Shown here piece by piece: positions 46,656 through 56,803 of a stretch of DNA of 64,000 nucleotides (position 1 is its first letter; every line of letters begins with the position of its first letter). A program made the position numbers and the translations under genes. Location: positions 124,001 to 188,000 of the forward strand of contig JACKKX010000003.1 of NCBI GenBank assembly GCA_024236215.1, in the 5' to 3' direction. The stretch is from Novosphingobium sp. (GTDB taxonomy: Bacteria > Pseudomonadota > Alphaproteobacteria > Sphingomonadales > Sphingomonadaceae). Below the pieces are notes generated by a model, which was not told the DNA's origin, ran no database searches, and was given only the letters and a program-made list of their open reading frames with translations.

Positions 46656-47713
46656 GCCAGGGTCAGCCGGGTAACGTGGCCCATCTTGCGCCCGGGCCGC
46701 GCCGCAGCCTTGCCATAGAGGTGCAGGTGATTGGCAGGATCGGCCAGGATCTTGTCCCAATCGTGGGCTTCGTCGCCAATCAGGTTGCGCATTTCCACGC
46801 GCGGCGCGGTCAGCCGGGTGTGGCCCAGCGGCAGGCCACAGATTGCGCGCACATGGTTCTCGAACTGGCTGGTCAGCGCCCCCTCGATCGACCAGTGTCC
46901 CGAATTGTGCACTCGGGGGGCCATTTCGTTGAATACCGGGCCTTCGGCGGTGGCAAAGAATTCCAGCGCCAGCACTCCAACATAACCAAGCGACATTGCG
47001 ACCCTTGCCGCCAGTTCACGCGCGGCGGGCACCTGGGCTAGCACTTGCGGCGGGGCGGGCAGGCACGAAGTATCGAGAATCCCGCCCTTGTGTATGTTTT
47101 CCGCGCTGTCCCAGAACACCACCGTGCCATCGTGGCCGCGGCACAGGATCACGCTGAATTCATGCGCGAAATGCACGAAGCCTTCGTAGAGCAGCGGCTG
47201 GCCTGAAAGGCTGATCGCATCGGCATCGTGATCGGCCATGATCCGCCACTGGCCCTTGCCGTCATAGCCTTCGCGCCGGGTCTTGAGGATTCCGGGTGCG
47301 CCGATCCGGATCAGCGCCTGGTCCAGATCCTCGCGCGTGTCGATCGCCATGAAGGGCGCTGTCTTGCCGCCCAGCCCCTCGACGAAGCGCTTTTCGCTGA
47401 GCCGGTCCTGCGCCACTTCCAGTGCGCGCAGACCGGGCTGCAATTGCGCCGGGTCCAGCGCCTTCAATGGAGCGACGGGCACATTCTCGAACTCATAGGT
47501 CACCACGGCGCAATCGGCGGCGAATTCGGCCAGCGCGGGGGCATCATCCCAGCGGGCATGGGTAAAGCGCGCGCAGACATCGGCGGCGATCGCATCCTGC
47601 TCGGGGGCGAAAATGTGAACCCGGTAGCCCAACTGCGCCGCCGCCAGCGCCAGCATCCGGCCCAGCTGGCCGCCGCCAAGAATGCCGATGGTCTCTCCGG
47701 GCGGGACGATCAT
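46652..47713 (-). CDS. purK: 5-(carboxyamino)imidazole ribonucleotide synthase
   Basis: 353-residue ATP-grasp enzyme that carboxylates AIR in purine synthesis. GGGQLGRMLALAAAQLGY is near the N-terminus; KTRREGYDGKGQWR and FNEMAPRVHNSGHWSIEG are family hallmarks. It overlaps folA and follows purE by 10 bases. Confidence 0.97.
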   Translation of the reverse strand: MIVPPGETIGILGGGQLGRMLALAAAQLGYRVHIFAPEQDAIAADVCARFTHARWDDAPALAEFAADCAVVTYEFENVPVAPLKALDPAQLQPGLRALEVAQDRLSEKRFVEGLGGKTAPFMAIDTREDLDQALIRIGAPGILKTRREGYDGKGQWRIMADHDADAISLSGQPLLYEGFVHFAHEFSVILCRGHDGTVVFWDSAENIHKGGILDTSCLPAPPQVLAQVPAARELAARVAMSLGYVGVLALEFFATAEGPVFNEMAPRVHNSGHWSIEGALTSQFENHVRAICGLPLGHTRLTAPRVEMRNLIGDEAHDWDKILADPANHLHLYGKAAARPGRKMGHVTRLTLA

Positions 47714-47723
47714 CGCGCGCCCG

Positions 47724-48203
47724 TCAGCTCGGCCGCTCGGCGACCGAATCGGCCTGCGCGGCGCGGAATGCCTTGATCCGCTCGGCCAGCGCCGGATCGT
47801 TCAGGGCCAGGATCGAGGCGGCGAGCAGACCGGCGTTGGTCGCCCCGGCCTCGCCGATCGCCAGGGTGCCGACCGGCACTCCGGCCGGCATCTGCACGAT
47901 CGAGAGCAGGCTGTCCTGCCCCGAAAGCGCCTTGGACTGCACCGGTACGCCCAGCACCGGCAGGTGGGTCATCGAGGCGACCATCCCCGGCAGGTGCGCC
48001 GCACCGCCTGCGCCAGCGATGATTACCTGAAAGCCTTCGTCGGCCGCGCCTTGCGCGAACTTCACCAGCCGCTGCGGCGTGCGGTGGGCGGAGACGATCC
48101 GCGCGTCGTGGGCCACCCCCAGCTTGTCGAGCGCCTCGGCGGCGCGGCTCATCGTCGCCCAGTCCGACTGGCTGCCCATGACGATCGCGACGGGTGCAGT
48201 CAT
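47724..48203 (-). CDS. purE: 5-(carboxyamino)imidazole ribonucleotide mutase
   Basis: 159-residue class I PurE that isomerises N5-CAIR to CAIR. Motifs: [35 protein letters not shown] and [20 protein letters not shown]. Start ATG 48203. It lies directly upstream of purK, as usual. Confidence 0.97.
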   Translation of the reverse strand: MTAPVAIVMGSQSDWATMSRAAEALDKLGVAHDARIVSAHRTPQRLVKFAQGAADEGFQVIIAGAGGAAHLPGMVASMTHLPVLGVPVQSKALSGQDSLLSIVQMPAGVPVGTLAIGEAGATNAGLLAASILALNDPALAERIKAFRAAQADSVAERPS

Positions 48204-48204
48204 T

Positions 48205-48891
48205 TCAACGCTCCGACAGGTAGTAGCGCTCCAGCGCGTTGAGATCGGCATCGAGTTCGAAGACGATCGGCTGGCCGGTGGGAATTTCCAGCCCGGTGAT
48301 CTCGGCATCGGAAATGCCCGAAAGGTGCTTGACCAGCGCACGCAGGCTGTTGCCGTGCGCGGCGACCAGCACCGTTTCGCCAGCCTGCAATGCCGGAGCG
48401 ATCGCCGCCTGGTAATAAGGCAGCACGCGGGCGATGGTGTCCTTGAGGCTCTCGGTCGATGGGATCGCGATTCCCGCATAGCGCGGATCGGCTTTGAGAT
48501 CGAACTGACTGCCATCTTCCAGCACCGGCGGGGGCGTATCGAAGCTGCGGCGCCAGATCCTGACCTGCTCGTCACCGTGCCGGGCTGCGGTCTCGGCCTT
48601 GTCTAGCCCGGTCAGCCCACCATAGTGGCGCTCATTGAGCCGCCAGTCCTTGGTTTCGGGGATCCATAGCCGTCCCGCAGCCTCCAGCGCGAAATGCAGG
48701 GTGCGAATCGCGCGGGTCTGAAAACTGGTGAAAGCCACCGTGGGAAGCATGCCCCGCTCCTTGAGCAAGGCGCCCGCGGCGCGCGCCTCGTCCTCGCCCT
48801 TGGCGGTGAGGTCGACATCCCACCAGCCGGTGAAGCGGTTTTCCAGGTTCCACTGGCTCTGGCCGTGGCGGACTAGAATCAGGCGCGGCAC
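48205..48891 (-). CDS. gpmA: 2,3-bisphosphoglycerate-dependent phosphoglycerate mutase
   Basis: 228-residue glycolytic mutase. The phospho-acceptor His is in [10 protein letters not shown] (His9), the acid residue in [13 protein letters not shown], and the second His in [17 protein letters not shown]. The start is GTG at 48891, just before PRLILVRHG. It ends one base before purE and seems to lead the minus-strand run. Confidence 0.96.
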   Translation of the reverse strand: MPRLILVRHGQSQWNLENRFTGWWDVDLTAKGEDEARAAGALLKERGMLPTVAFTSFQTRAIRTLHFALEAAGRLWIPETKDWRLNERHYGGLTGLDKAETAARHGDEQVRIWRRSFDTPPPVLEDGSQFDLKADPRYAGIAIPSTESLKDTIARVLPYYQAAIAPALQAGETVLVAAHGNSLRALVKHLSGISDAEITGLEIPTGQPIVFELDADLNALERYYLSER

Positions 48892-48956
48892 TTGCAACTC
48901 CGTGGCTTTCGGTGCCGCTGACGATCCCCGGCGGGGCGGCACGAGACTGGCCCGCC

Positions 48957-49100
48957 CTAGCCATCCGCCTCGGATTTGGAAAGCCTTGCGTCACCCTCGC
49001 GCGCGATTTCCCGCGCCTGCACCTTGCGGCGGCGCAAGTTCTCGCGCAGCCTGGCAGCCAATCGCTGTTCGCGCGTTTGTTGCTCGGGGTTCTGGCTCAT
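48957..49100 (-). CDS. Small basic protein of unknown function
   Basis: 47-residue highly charged protein ([21 protein letters not shown] in its centre) predicted as one long helix. Short proteins of this make-up with LAARLRxNLxRRKxQAR are common in sphingomonads as far as I recall. It lies between the tRNA-Thr gene and gpmA. ATG 49100 chosen; the frame is open to 49193. Confidence 0.65.
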   Translation of the reverse strand: MSQNPEQQTREQRLAARLRENLRRRKVQAREIAREGDARLSKSEADG

Positions 49101-49197
49101 CTGCTGAATCTTGGCGACCTGCCGCGCAAACCTCAAGCCCCGCTTGACATTGCCCGGCGGCCAGACCAATAGCGCGCCCTCGCCGTCAGGCACAAAC

Positions 49198-49272
49198 GCT
49201 GCTGTAGCTCAGTGGTAGAGCGCACCCTTGGTAAGGGTGAGGTCGGGAGTTCAATCCTCCCCAGCAGCACCA
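49198..49272 (+). tRNA. tRNA-Thr (GGT anticodon)
   Basis: Full cloverleaf: acceptor GCTGCTG with CAGCAGC, D-stem GCTC/GAGC, anticodon stem CACCC/GGGTG around TTGGTAA (anticodon GGT), T-stem GGGAG/CTCCC with loop TTCAATC. The 3' CCA is encoded (49270-49272). Confidence 0.97.
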
Positions 49273-49379
49273 TTCCCACGTAAAATCAAAACCTTACCAT
49301 GCTTGGGCCGGCAAGCGGACAGGCTTGCCTGGCGCTTTGCGGAGCGCGGCTTCGGATCGGCTTTTCGGGGGGATGCGGC

Positions 49380-49453
<74 letters not shown>

Positions 49454-49603
49454 GCGCCAACGGCGTAACCGGCGCGCCCTATGCTCCAGCGCTCGCCTTC
49501 GGTCAACGCTTTCATAATAATGACGACAAATTAGAGCTTTACCTTCCGATCGGTGTGCCGCAGCCTGCGCGGGTTGCATCAAGGCGACACGATGGAGGGG
49601 AAT

Positions 49604-50293
49604 ATGAAGGACACAAAAAGCCTTCTTGCGGAGGCCTTCGGGACATTCTGGTTGGTGCTCGGTGGTTGCGGAACCGCGGTACTCGCCGGCGCCGGCGTGG
49701 GGACCCTTGGGATAAGCCTGGCCTTCGGCCTGACTGTTCTGACCATGGCCTATGCCGTCGGGCATGTTTCGGGCGGGCATTTCAATCCCGCGGTGACAGT
49801 GGGGCTATGGGCTGGAGGGCGCTTTCCGTCGGGAAATGTCGCGCCATATGTCGTCGCCCAGGTGATCGGTGCGATTGCGGCATCGTTCCTGCTTTACTGG
49901 ATCGCTTGCGGGATGCCCGGCTGGGAGCTGGCCCCTGGCAAGTTGGCCAGCAACGGGTTTGGCGATCATTCGCCCGGCAAGTACGCGCTGGCTGCGGGAT
50001 TCGTTACCGAGGTGGTGATGACCGCCTTCTTCCTGATCGTGATCATGGGCTCTACCCACGGCAAGGCACCTGGCGGCTTTGCCCCGATTGCGATCGGGCT
50101 GGCGCTGACGCTGATCCACCTGATCTCGATCCCCGTAACCAACACCTCGGTCAATCCGGCGCGCAGCACCGGGCCGGCGCTGGTTGAGGGCGGCATCGCG
50201 CTTGAACAGCTGTGGGTGTTCTGGGTGGCGCCGCTGATTGGCGGGACGCTGGGCGGCTGGGCCTATCGCTCCCTGATCGCAGGCAACGACTGA
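49604..50293 (+). CDS. aqpZ: Aquaporin Z-like water channel
   Basis: 229-residue MIP-family channel with six helices and both NPA boxes ([11 protein letters not shown] and [14 protein letters not shown]); the Arg after the second NPA is present, and His in the selectivity region fits a water channel. GGAGGGG sits 5-9 bases before ATG 49604; an ATG at 49592 is the alternative. Confidence 0.96.
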   Translation: MKDTKSLLAEAFGTFWLVLGGCGTAVLAGAGVGTLGISLAFGLTVLTMAYAVGHVSGGHFNPAVTVGLWAGGRFPSGNVAPYVVAQVIGAIAASFLLYWIACGMPGWELAPGKLASNGFGDHSPGKYALAAGFVTEVVMTAFFLIVIMGSTHGKAPGGFAPIAIGLALTLIHLISIPVTNTSVNPARSTGPALVEGGIALEQLWVFWVAPLIGGTLGGWAYRSLIAGND

Positions 50294-50319
50294 CGTTTGC
50301 CCATAGCGGAAAAACGAGA

Positions 50320-50357
50320 ACGGGGCGCCCCCGGCTTGAGGGCGCCCCGTTTTCATT
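50320..50357 (+). terminator. Rho-independent terminator after aqpZ
   Basis: ACGGGGCGCCC (50320-50330) pairs perfectly with GGGCGCCCCGT (50340-50350), followed by TTTTCATTTT. Strong. Confidence 0.93.
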
Positions 50358-50396
50358 TTACGCGCAAGGGCCCTTGAGGGGCGCCGCCGCCCCCGC

Positions 50397-51218
50397 TCAG
50401 TGGCCCTTCTTTTCGGCCCAGACGTTGCGATAGCTCATATAGGCCAGCACCGTGACGAAGAGCAGGAAGCCGAGCCACCACACGCCCGTCTGATGGCGCT
50501 TTTCCAGCTCGGGCTCAGCAGTCCAGACGAGGAAGGCGGAGACGTCCTTGGCCATTTGATCGACCGTTGCCGGGGTGCCGTCGGAATAGGTCACCTGGCC
50601 GTCGGCGGTCAGCGGCGGAGTCATCGCGATGTTGAGATTGGCGAAGTAGGGGTTGTAGAACATGCCCTCGGGCGTTTTCGCGTCGGGGAAATGCTCGACC
50701 AGCTTGGCCGGTTGGCTGTCCTTGTAACCGGTCAGCAGCGAATAGACATAGGCTGCACCGCCGTGCCGCGCCTTGGTGATCAGCGACAGATCGGGCGGAG
50801 TTCCGGTTCCGGCATAGAGCACCGGCGGGAACTTGTCGGCCGGCAGGCCGGGGCGATCCTTCATCTCGCCGGTCAGCGGATCCTTGGCGTTGATCGTCGC
50901 CGCGGCGGCGATCGCCTTGACCTCAACCTCGTTGTAGCCGAGCGCGGTGAGGCTGCGATAGGATACCTGCTTGATCGAATGGCAGGCCGAGCAGACATTC
51001 TGATAGACCGCGAAGCCGCGCTGCAACTGGGCCTTGTCGAATTTGCCGAAGGCACCGTCGCTGGCCAGCTTGAGCGGCTTGAGCTTGTGTTCACCAAAGG
51101 CATGCGCCGCGGTGTGCGGCAGCCCGTCCTTGCTGAGCTGGATCGAATCGAGCGCCAGCGACCAGAGCAGGGCGACCGTGAAGAACAGGCCGGTGAGGAT
51201 GGAGATGATGCGGATCAT
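50397..51218 (-). CDS. petC: Cytochrome c1 of the bc1 complex
   Basis: 273-residue heme subunit. The heme site is CSACH at about residue 80, the distal Met is in NIAMTPPL, and a C-terminal helix (WWLGFLLFVTVLAYMSY) anchors it. An N-terminal hydrophobic stretch serves as signal. Third gene of the Rieske-cytb-cytc1 operon. Confidence 0.96.
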   Translation of the reverse strand: MIRIISILTGLFFTVALLWSLALDSIQLSKDGLPHTAAHAFGEHKLKPLKLASDGAFGKFDKAQLQRGFAVYQNVCSACHSIKQVSYRSLTALGYNEVEVKAIAAAATINAKDPLTGEMKDRPGLPADKFPPVLYAGTGTPPDLSLITKARHGGAAYVYSLLTGYKDSQPAKLVEHFPDAKTPEGMFYNPYFANLNIAMTPPLTADGQVTYSDGTPATVDQMAKDVSAFLVWTAEPELEKRHQTGVWWLGFLLFVTVLAYMSYRNVWAEKKGH

Positions 51219-51245
51219 GTTTCGCTCTTTCCGTCTGTCCTGTGG

Positions 51246-52526
51246 TCAGCCCTGGGCGTCCGACGCGGCCGCGCGATCGTGGCCGAGAACGGCCTCTGTG
51301 ATCGAGAAGGGCAGCGGATCGGGCCGCTCGATCGACGAAACGATCGGCACGATGACCAGGAAGTGAAGGAAGTAGTACATCGTCGCCAGCTGCGAGATCA
51401 GCACATAGGGCTGCTCCGCCGGGGCGCCGCCCAGGTAGCCCAGGATCAGAACGTCGATCACCAGCACCCAGAAGAACTTGCGGTAAAGCGGGCGGTAGGT
51501 GGCCGAGCGCACCGGCGACTTGTCGAGCCAGGGCAGGAAGAACCACACCAGGATCGCGGCGAACATCGCCATCACGCCCAGCAGCTTGGCATCGAAGATC
51601 AGGAAATTCTGGGTGAAGCTGCGCAGGATCGCGTAGAACGGCCAGAAATACCATTCGGGCACGATGTGCGCCGGGGTCTGCATCGGGTTGGCCGGGATGT
51701 AGTTGTCCGGGTGGCCCAGCGCGTTGGGCATGAAGAACACGAACATGCCATAGACGATCATGAAAACGCCGATCGTCCACCCGTCCTTGGCGACGAAGTA
51801 GGGATAGAACGGCACGGTATCGCTCTCGGTCTTCACTTCGACCCCGGTCGGGTTCGACGAACCAGGGATGTGCAGCGACCAGACATGCAGGATCACCACG
51901 CCCAGGATCACGAAGGGCAGCAGGAAGTGGAGCGAGAAGAAGCGGTTAAGCGTCGCATTATCGGGTGCAAAGCCGCCCAGCAGCCATTCCTTGAGCGGAT
52001 CGCCGATCAGCGGGATCGCGCTGAACAGTCCGGTGATGACCTGCGCGGCCCAATAGCTCATCTGCCCCCAGGGAAGCACATAGCCCATGAAGGCCGTGGC
52101 CATCATCAGCAGGAAGATCACCACGCCGAGCAGCCAGATCATCTCGCGCGGGGCCTTGTACGAGCCGTAGTAGAAGCCGCGGAAGATGTGCATGTAGATC
52201 ACCGCGAAAAAGGCCGCCGCGCCGTTGGCGTGGCCATAACGCAGCATCCAGCCCCAGTTGACGTCGCGCATGATGTGCTCGGTCGAATCGAAGGCAACGC
52301 GGGTGTCGCCGCCGAAATGCATCGCCAGCACCACCCCGGTGACGATCTGGATGACCAGGCACAGCCCCGCAAGAAACCCGAAGTTCCACAGGTAGTTGAT
52401 GTTGCGCGGCACTTCATAACCGCCGCCCACCGCGTTGTAGACCAGCCGGGGAAGCGGCAGCTTTTCGTCCATCCACACCATGAAGGGGTGGCTCGGCTTG
52501 TATTCCTTTGCCCAGGGAAAGCTCAT
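51246..52526 (-). CDS. petB: Cytochrome b of the bc1 complex
   Basis: 426-residue multi-helix protein that holds hemes bL and bH and both quinone sites. Motifs: [37 protein letters not shown] and PEW in [14 protein letters not shown]. Sits between the Rieske gene (11 bases) and the cytochrome c1 gene (27 bases). Confidence 0.97.
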   Translation of the reverse strand: MSFPWAKEYKPSHPFMVWMDEKLPLPRLVYNAVGGGYEVPRNINYLWNFGFLAGLCLVIQIVTGVVLAMHFGGDTRVAFDSTEHIMRDVNWGWMLRYGHANGAAAFFAVIYMHIFRGFYYGSYKAPREMIWLLGVVIFLLMMATAFMGYVLPWGQMSYWAAQVITGLFSAIPLIGDPLKEWLLGGFAPDNATLNRFFSLHFLLPFVILGVVILHVWSLHIPGSSNPTGVEVKTESDTVPFYPYFVAKDGWTIGVFMIVYGMFVFFMPNALGHPDNYIPANPMQTPAHIVPEWYFWPFYAILRSFTQNFLIFDAKLLGVMAMFAAILVWFFLPWLDKSPVRSATYRPLYRKFFWVLVIDVLILGYLGGAPAEQPYVLISQLATMYYFLHFLVIVPIVSSIERPDPLPFSITEAVLGHDRAAASDAQG

Positions 52527-52537
52527 GATGGTCTACC

Positions 52538-53098
52538 TCAGCCGATCTTCACGACAGTGCCGTTGATCTCGTAGTCAGGCACATGCAGGTTCTTGGGAGC
52601 CGGGCCCTTGCGGATGCGCGCGGCGGTATCGTAGTGCGAGCCGTGGCAGGGGCAGAAATAGCCGCCAAACTCGCCCTTCGACTCGCCCTCGCCTGTGCCC
52701 AGCGGCACGCAGCCCAGGTGGGTGCAAACGCCCATGGTGATCAGCCAGTTTTCATGGCCTTCCTTGGTCCGCTCAGCCAGGGTCTGCGGATCGCGCAGCG
52801 TGGCGACGTCAACCTTGTTGGCGGCCTCGATCTCTTCGGGCTTGAGGTTGCGGATGAACACTGGCTGCTTGCGGAACACTGCCTTGATCGCCTGGCCGGG
52901 CTGGATCGCGCCGATATCGACCTCGGTCGAGCTTTCTGCCAGCACGTCAGCAGATGGCCACATCTGGGCCACCAGCGGCACGACGACGGCGACGCCGCCC
53001 ACGCCCGCCGCGCTTACCGCAGCGATATTGATGAAATCGCGCCGCCGTACGCCTTCGCCGTCAACGGCGGGAGCGTCGGTGCCAGCCTCATTTGCCAT
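52538..53098 (-). CDS. petA: Ubiquinol-cytochrome c reductase iron-sulfur subunit (Rieske)
   Basis: 186-residue Rieske protein. The twin-arginine type N-terminus (VRRRDFINIAAVSAAGVGG) gives its single anchor helix; the [2Fe-2S] site is CTHLGC and CPCHGSHYD. ATG 53098 is the start. With petB and petC it makes a complete three-subunit bc1 complex. Confidence 0.97.
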   Translation of the reverse strand: MANEAGTDAPAVDGEGVRRRDFINIAAVSAAGVGGVAVVVPLVAQMWPSADVLAESSTEVDIGAIQPGQAIKAVFRKQPVFIRNLKPEEIEAANKVDVATLRDPQTLAERTKEGHENWLITMGVCTHLGCVPLGTGEGESKGEFGGYFCPCHGSHYDTAARIRKGPAPKNLHVPDYEINGTVVKIG

Positions 53099-53327
53099 GG
53101 TCGAACTTGTCCCGTTCCATATGGTTTCACCGCTTGTGCCCGATACCCGAAGGCTGGCCAAGGCGGGGAAGCCGTCCCAAATCCTGCGCCCAGGAAACCC
53201 CTGCAAGAACCGTTACAAGCCCGGCATGGCGCCGGTCAAGCCAACGATTTGGCGCGCCTGATAGACGCGATGGCCGCCTGTGCCAACAGCCAATTTTTCA
53301 CCCCCGATTGCACCGCGCGCAAGGGGT
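53099..53327. promoter_or_regulatory. Spacer before the bc1 operon
   Basis: 229 bases between the Rieske start and the end of pgeF. On the minus strand TTGACC, 18 bases, TAACGG (within 53210-53240) could be the operon promoter; this is a weak match. No gene is seen. Confidence 0.35.
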
Positions 53328-54095
53328 TCAGCCCAGCCCGATCAGCGACATCTGGCGGCCATAGTTCGGTTCCTTGCGGTGCGTCGCGCGGCGGTAGGAA
53401 AAAAACCGGGCCGGATCGGGGTAGGTATCGAGCCGCATCCGCTCGACCGTGACGATCCGCGCCGCCTCAAGCCGGTGGGCGACATAGCCTTCGAGATCGA
53501 AATGGCGGTGTCCCGGCTTGCCCTCGATGAAGAAGCGCGCATTGGCCGGATCGCTGGCGATGAAATTCGCGGCAAAGGCCTCGTCCACCTCATAGCTTGG
53601 CTGGGCGATGCACGGACCGATCGCAGCCCGGATCCGCTCGCGCCGGGCGCCCAACGCCTCCATCGCTTCGATCGCGGCGTCGGTGACCCCGCCGATCGCG
53701 CCCTTCCATCCGGCATGGGCGGCTCCGACCACCCCGGCTTCGCAGTCGGCCAGCAGAACCGGGGCGCAGTCGGCAGTAACCACCCCCAGCAGGAGCCCGG
53801 GCCGGTCGGTAACAAGAGCATCGGCGTGGGGCCGCGCGGCATCGGGCCACGGTCCATTGGCCACCACGCAATTGGCCGAATGGACCTGATAGACCGTGGC
53901 GAGATCGGCGCCGGGCAGGATTGCGGCAATCGCCAGGGTGCGGTTGACCTGAACCGCGGCCTCGTCGTCGCCCGCGCCAAGACCGAGGTTGAGTCCGGCG
54001 ACCAGCCCGGTCGAAATCCCGCCGCGGCGGCCCAGAAAGCCATGCGGCACCCCGGTCAGCGCTTCGGCGCGAAAGACCTCGACCGGCTCAGGCAA
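53328..54095 (-). CDS. pgeF: Polyphenol oxidase/laccase-domain protein (PgeF/YfiH family)
   Basis: 255-residue zinc protein of the YfiH/LACC1 family, which guards peptidoglycan composition and can act on purine nucleosides. Zinc ligands in QVHSANCVV, TADCAPVLLAD and GAAHAGWKGAIGG. It overlaps the end of pepN by 8 bases. Confidence 0.94.
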   Translation of the reverse strand: MPEPVEVFRAEALTGVPHGFLGRRGGISTGLVAGLNLGLGAGDDEAAVQVNRTLAIAAILPGADLATVYQVHSANCVVANGPWPDAARPHADALVTDRPGLLLGVVTADCAPVLLADCEAGVVGAAHAGWKGAIGGVTDAAIEAMEALGARRERIRAAIGPCIAQPSYEVDEAFAANFIASDPANARFFIEGKPGHRHFDLEGYVAHRLEAARIVTVERMRLDTYPDPARFFSYRRATHRKEPNYGRQMSLIGLG

Positions 54096-56691
54096 GGCTC
54101 TTGCTCACCTGCTCGAAGGTATCCCTGGAAAGATCACCCGCAGCCGCGATCCGTTCCAGCTCGGCGCGCATCAGCGCCGCGCGATGCGGCTCGATCCGCC
54201 GCCAGCGCCCAAGCGGCGCCACGAAGCGTGCCGCCGTCTGCGGATTGAGCGGATCGAGCGCCAGGATCAGGTCGGCGATCCGGCGATAACCCTCGCCGGA
54301 TCCGTGATGGAACGCCCCCGGATTGGCCGCCATCGCCATATAGAGCGAACGCACCCGGTTGGGATTGGTGAGCGTGAAATCGCCATGCGAGGCGAGCGCC
54401 GCGACATGGTCGAGTACCTGCGGATGCAGCGATCCCGCCTGGAGCGAGAACCACTTGTCGATCACCAGCGCATTGCCGGCGAAGCGGGCGTGGAAGGCAT
54501 CGAGCCGCTCCTGCCGCAGCGGCGTATCCAGCCCGCACAACACCATCAGCGCGCCTTGCCGGTCGGTCATGTTGTCAGCTGCGTCGAACTGCGCGGCGGC
54601 AAGCTGCACGGCCACTTCGGGCATCCCCGCCGCGAGCAGGACCAGCGCCTGGGTCTTGACCTTGCGCGCGCCCCGCGCCTCGCGCGAGAGGCTATAGGGT
54701 AGCGCGCTGGCGCGGGCATGCAGCGCTAGTAGTTCGTCGCCAAGCGCGGCGCCCAGATAGGTCTTGAGCCCTTCGCGCTCGGTGCGGATTGCGCCCGGAT
54801 CGGCCACCAGGAACTGTTCGGCCAGATAGGCCTCGCCGGGCAGCGCCATCAGTTCGCCGCGCATCAGATCGTCGAGCGCCTCGTCGGCAAGGATCCGCGC
54901 CAGCGCACCCCGGATCGCCTCGCGCCCGGCGTCGCGTTCGCCCTCGCACAGGGTGCCGCCGCCGATCAGCGTTACCAGATGCTGCACCACCAGCTGCTGC
55001 ATCGCCTCGTAGCGGGCAAAGGGATCGTCATCATGCGCGGCCAGGAAGAGCAGATCGGCGCTGGTCAGATCGGCATCGATCGCCACCGGCGCCGAGAAGC
55101 CCCGGTTGAGCGACAGCACCGGGCGCTCGGCGAATCCATCAAAGCTCAAGTCAAGTTGAGGTTGATCGAGTGCAACCAGTTGTTCACCATGATGTTTCCC
55201 GGTTTTCCGGTCGAATAGCGCCAGCCGCAGGGGGATCACCATCGGCTGCTTGGCCGTCTGACCGGGGGTGGGCGGAATTTCCTGGGCCAGGCTCAGCCGT
55301 GCCGTTCCGTCCCGGTGCGAAAGCCGCGCGGTGACCTTGGGAGTGCCCGCTTGCGAGTACCACAGGCGGAACTGGCCCAGATCGACCCCGGCCCCGTCTT
55401 CGATCGCCTTGATGAATTGCTCGCATGTCGCCGCTTCGCCGTCATGGCGATCAAAATAGAGATCGGTCCCGGCGCGGAACCGCTCGGTCCCGACCAGGGT
55501 GCGCATCATGCGGATCACCTCGGCGCCCTTGTTATAGACCGTGGCGGTGTAGAAGTTAGAGATCTCCTGGTAGGAATCGGGCCGGATCGGATGGGCCAGC
55601 GGACCCGAGTCCTCGGGGAACTGGGCGGCACGCAGCACCCGCACATCCTCGATCCGCTTGACCGGCGCCGATCCCATGTCGGCGCTGAACAGCTGGTCGC
55701 GCAGCACGGTGAAGCCTTCCTTGAGGCTGAGCTGGAACCAGTCGCGGCAGGTCACGCGGTTGCCCGACCAGTTGTGGAAGTATTCGTGCGCGACCACCCC
55801 TTCGATCCCATCGTAATCCATGTCGGTAGCGGTTTCGGGATCGGCAAGGATGTAGCGGGTGTTGAAGACATTAAGCCCCTTGTTCTCCATCGCCCCCATG
55901 TTGAAATCGGAAACCGCGACGATGTTGAACAGATCCAGGTCGTATTCGCGCCCGAACGCCTCCTCGTCCCACTTCATCGAATCCTTGAGCGCTTGCATGG
56001 CGTGGTGGGTGCGGTCCTGATCGCCCTCGCGCACCCAGATGTTCAGATCGACCCTGCGCCCGCTCATGGTGATGAAGCTGTCATGGTTGGCGACCAGATC
56101 GCCCGCCACCAGCGCGAAAAGATAGCTCGGTTTGGGCCAGGGATCGTGCCATTCGGCCCAGTGGGCGCCGCCCTCGCCCTCGCCGCTGGCTACGCAATTG
56201 CCGTTGGAGAGCAACACCGGGAACGCGGCCCTGTCTCCTTCCATACGCACCCGGTAGACCGAGAGCACGTCGGGCCGGTCGGGGAAAAAGGTGATGCGGC
56301 GAAAGCCCTCGGCCTCGCACTGGGTGCAAAGCATCCCGTTCGAGGCATAGAGCCCCATCAGCTGGCTGTTGGCCGAAGGGTCGATCGCGGTTTCGACCGC
56401 CACCTCATGCCCATCGCCCGGCAGGTCGATCACCAGATCGTCGCCGTCCATGTGCCAGGCATTGCTTGCCGCGCCATCGACCAGCACCGCGCGCGCGGCG
56501 ATGCCATCGCCCCTGAGCCGCAGCGGCTCGCCAGCCGCATTGCGGCGCACCCGCAGGCGCGAGCGCACCGTGGTCGCGCCAAGCCCCAGCGCGAAATCGA
56601 GCTCCACTTCGGGAACCAGCCATTCCGGCGGGCGATAGTCCTCGCGGCGGATCACGGGCGGGGCGGCGGGGGGTGCGTGAAGAGCGTCCAT
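54088..56691 (-). CDS. pepN: Aminopeptidase N (M1 family)
   Basis: 867-residue zinc aminopeptidase. GAMENKG and HEYFHNWSGNRVTCRDWFQLSLKEG contain the substrate-binding motif, the two zinc His and the distal Glu. N-terminal beta domain from about residue 15, C-terminal helical domain after 540. ATG 56691 chosen (then RREDYRPPEWLVPEVEL at about 15); ATG 56712 is possible. Confidence 0.96.
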   Translation of the reverse strand: MDALHAPPAAPPVIRREDYRPPEWLVPEVELDFALGLGATTVRSRLRVRRNAAGEPLRLRGDGIAARAVLVDGAASNAWHMDGDDLVIDLPGDGHEVAVETAIDPSANSQLMGLYASNGMLCTQCEAEGFRRITFFPDRPDVLSVYRVRMEGDRAAFPVLLSNGNCVASGEGEGGAHWAEWHDPWPKPSYLFALVAGDLVANHDSFITMSGRRVDLNIWVREGDQDRTHHAMQALKDSMKWDEEAFGREYDLDLFNIVAVSDFNMGAMENKGLNVFNTRYILADPETATDMDYDGIEGVVAHEYFHNWSGNRVTCRDWFQLSLKEGFTVLRDQLFSADMGSAPVKRIEDVRVLRAAQFPEDSGPLAHPIRPDSYQEISNFYTATVYNKGAEVIRMMRTLVGTERFRAGTDLYFDRHDGEAATCEQFIKAIEDGAGVDLGQFRLWYSQAGTPKVTARLSHRDGTARLSLAQEIPPTPGQTAKQPMVIPLRLALFDRKTGKHHGEQLVALDQPQLDLSFDGFAERPVLSLNRGFSAPVAIDADLTSADLLFLAAHDDDPFARYEAMQQLVVQHLVTLIGGGTLCEGERDAGREAIRGALARILADEALDDLMRGELMALPGEAYLAEQFLVADPGAIRTEREGLKTYLGAALGDELLALHARASALPYSLSREARGARKVKTQALVLLAAGMPEVAVQLAAAQFDAADNMTDRQGALMVLCGLDTPLRQERLDAFHARFAGNALVIDKWFSLQAGSLHPQVLDHVAALASHGDFTLTNPNRVRSLYMAMAANPGAFHHGSGEGYRRIADLILALDPLNPQTAARFVAPLGRWRRIEPHRAALMRAELERIAAAGDLSRDTFEQVSKSLA

Positions 56692-56803
56692 CTTTTTCAG
56701 ATAGGGCGCCATGCCCCCCGCGGCCAAGGGCAAACTTGGCCTTGACTTGGCAAAGGTGGCAGTCACAACCCGCCAGCATGCAACCGATGGGGGAGAAACT
56801 TCG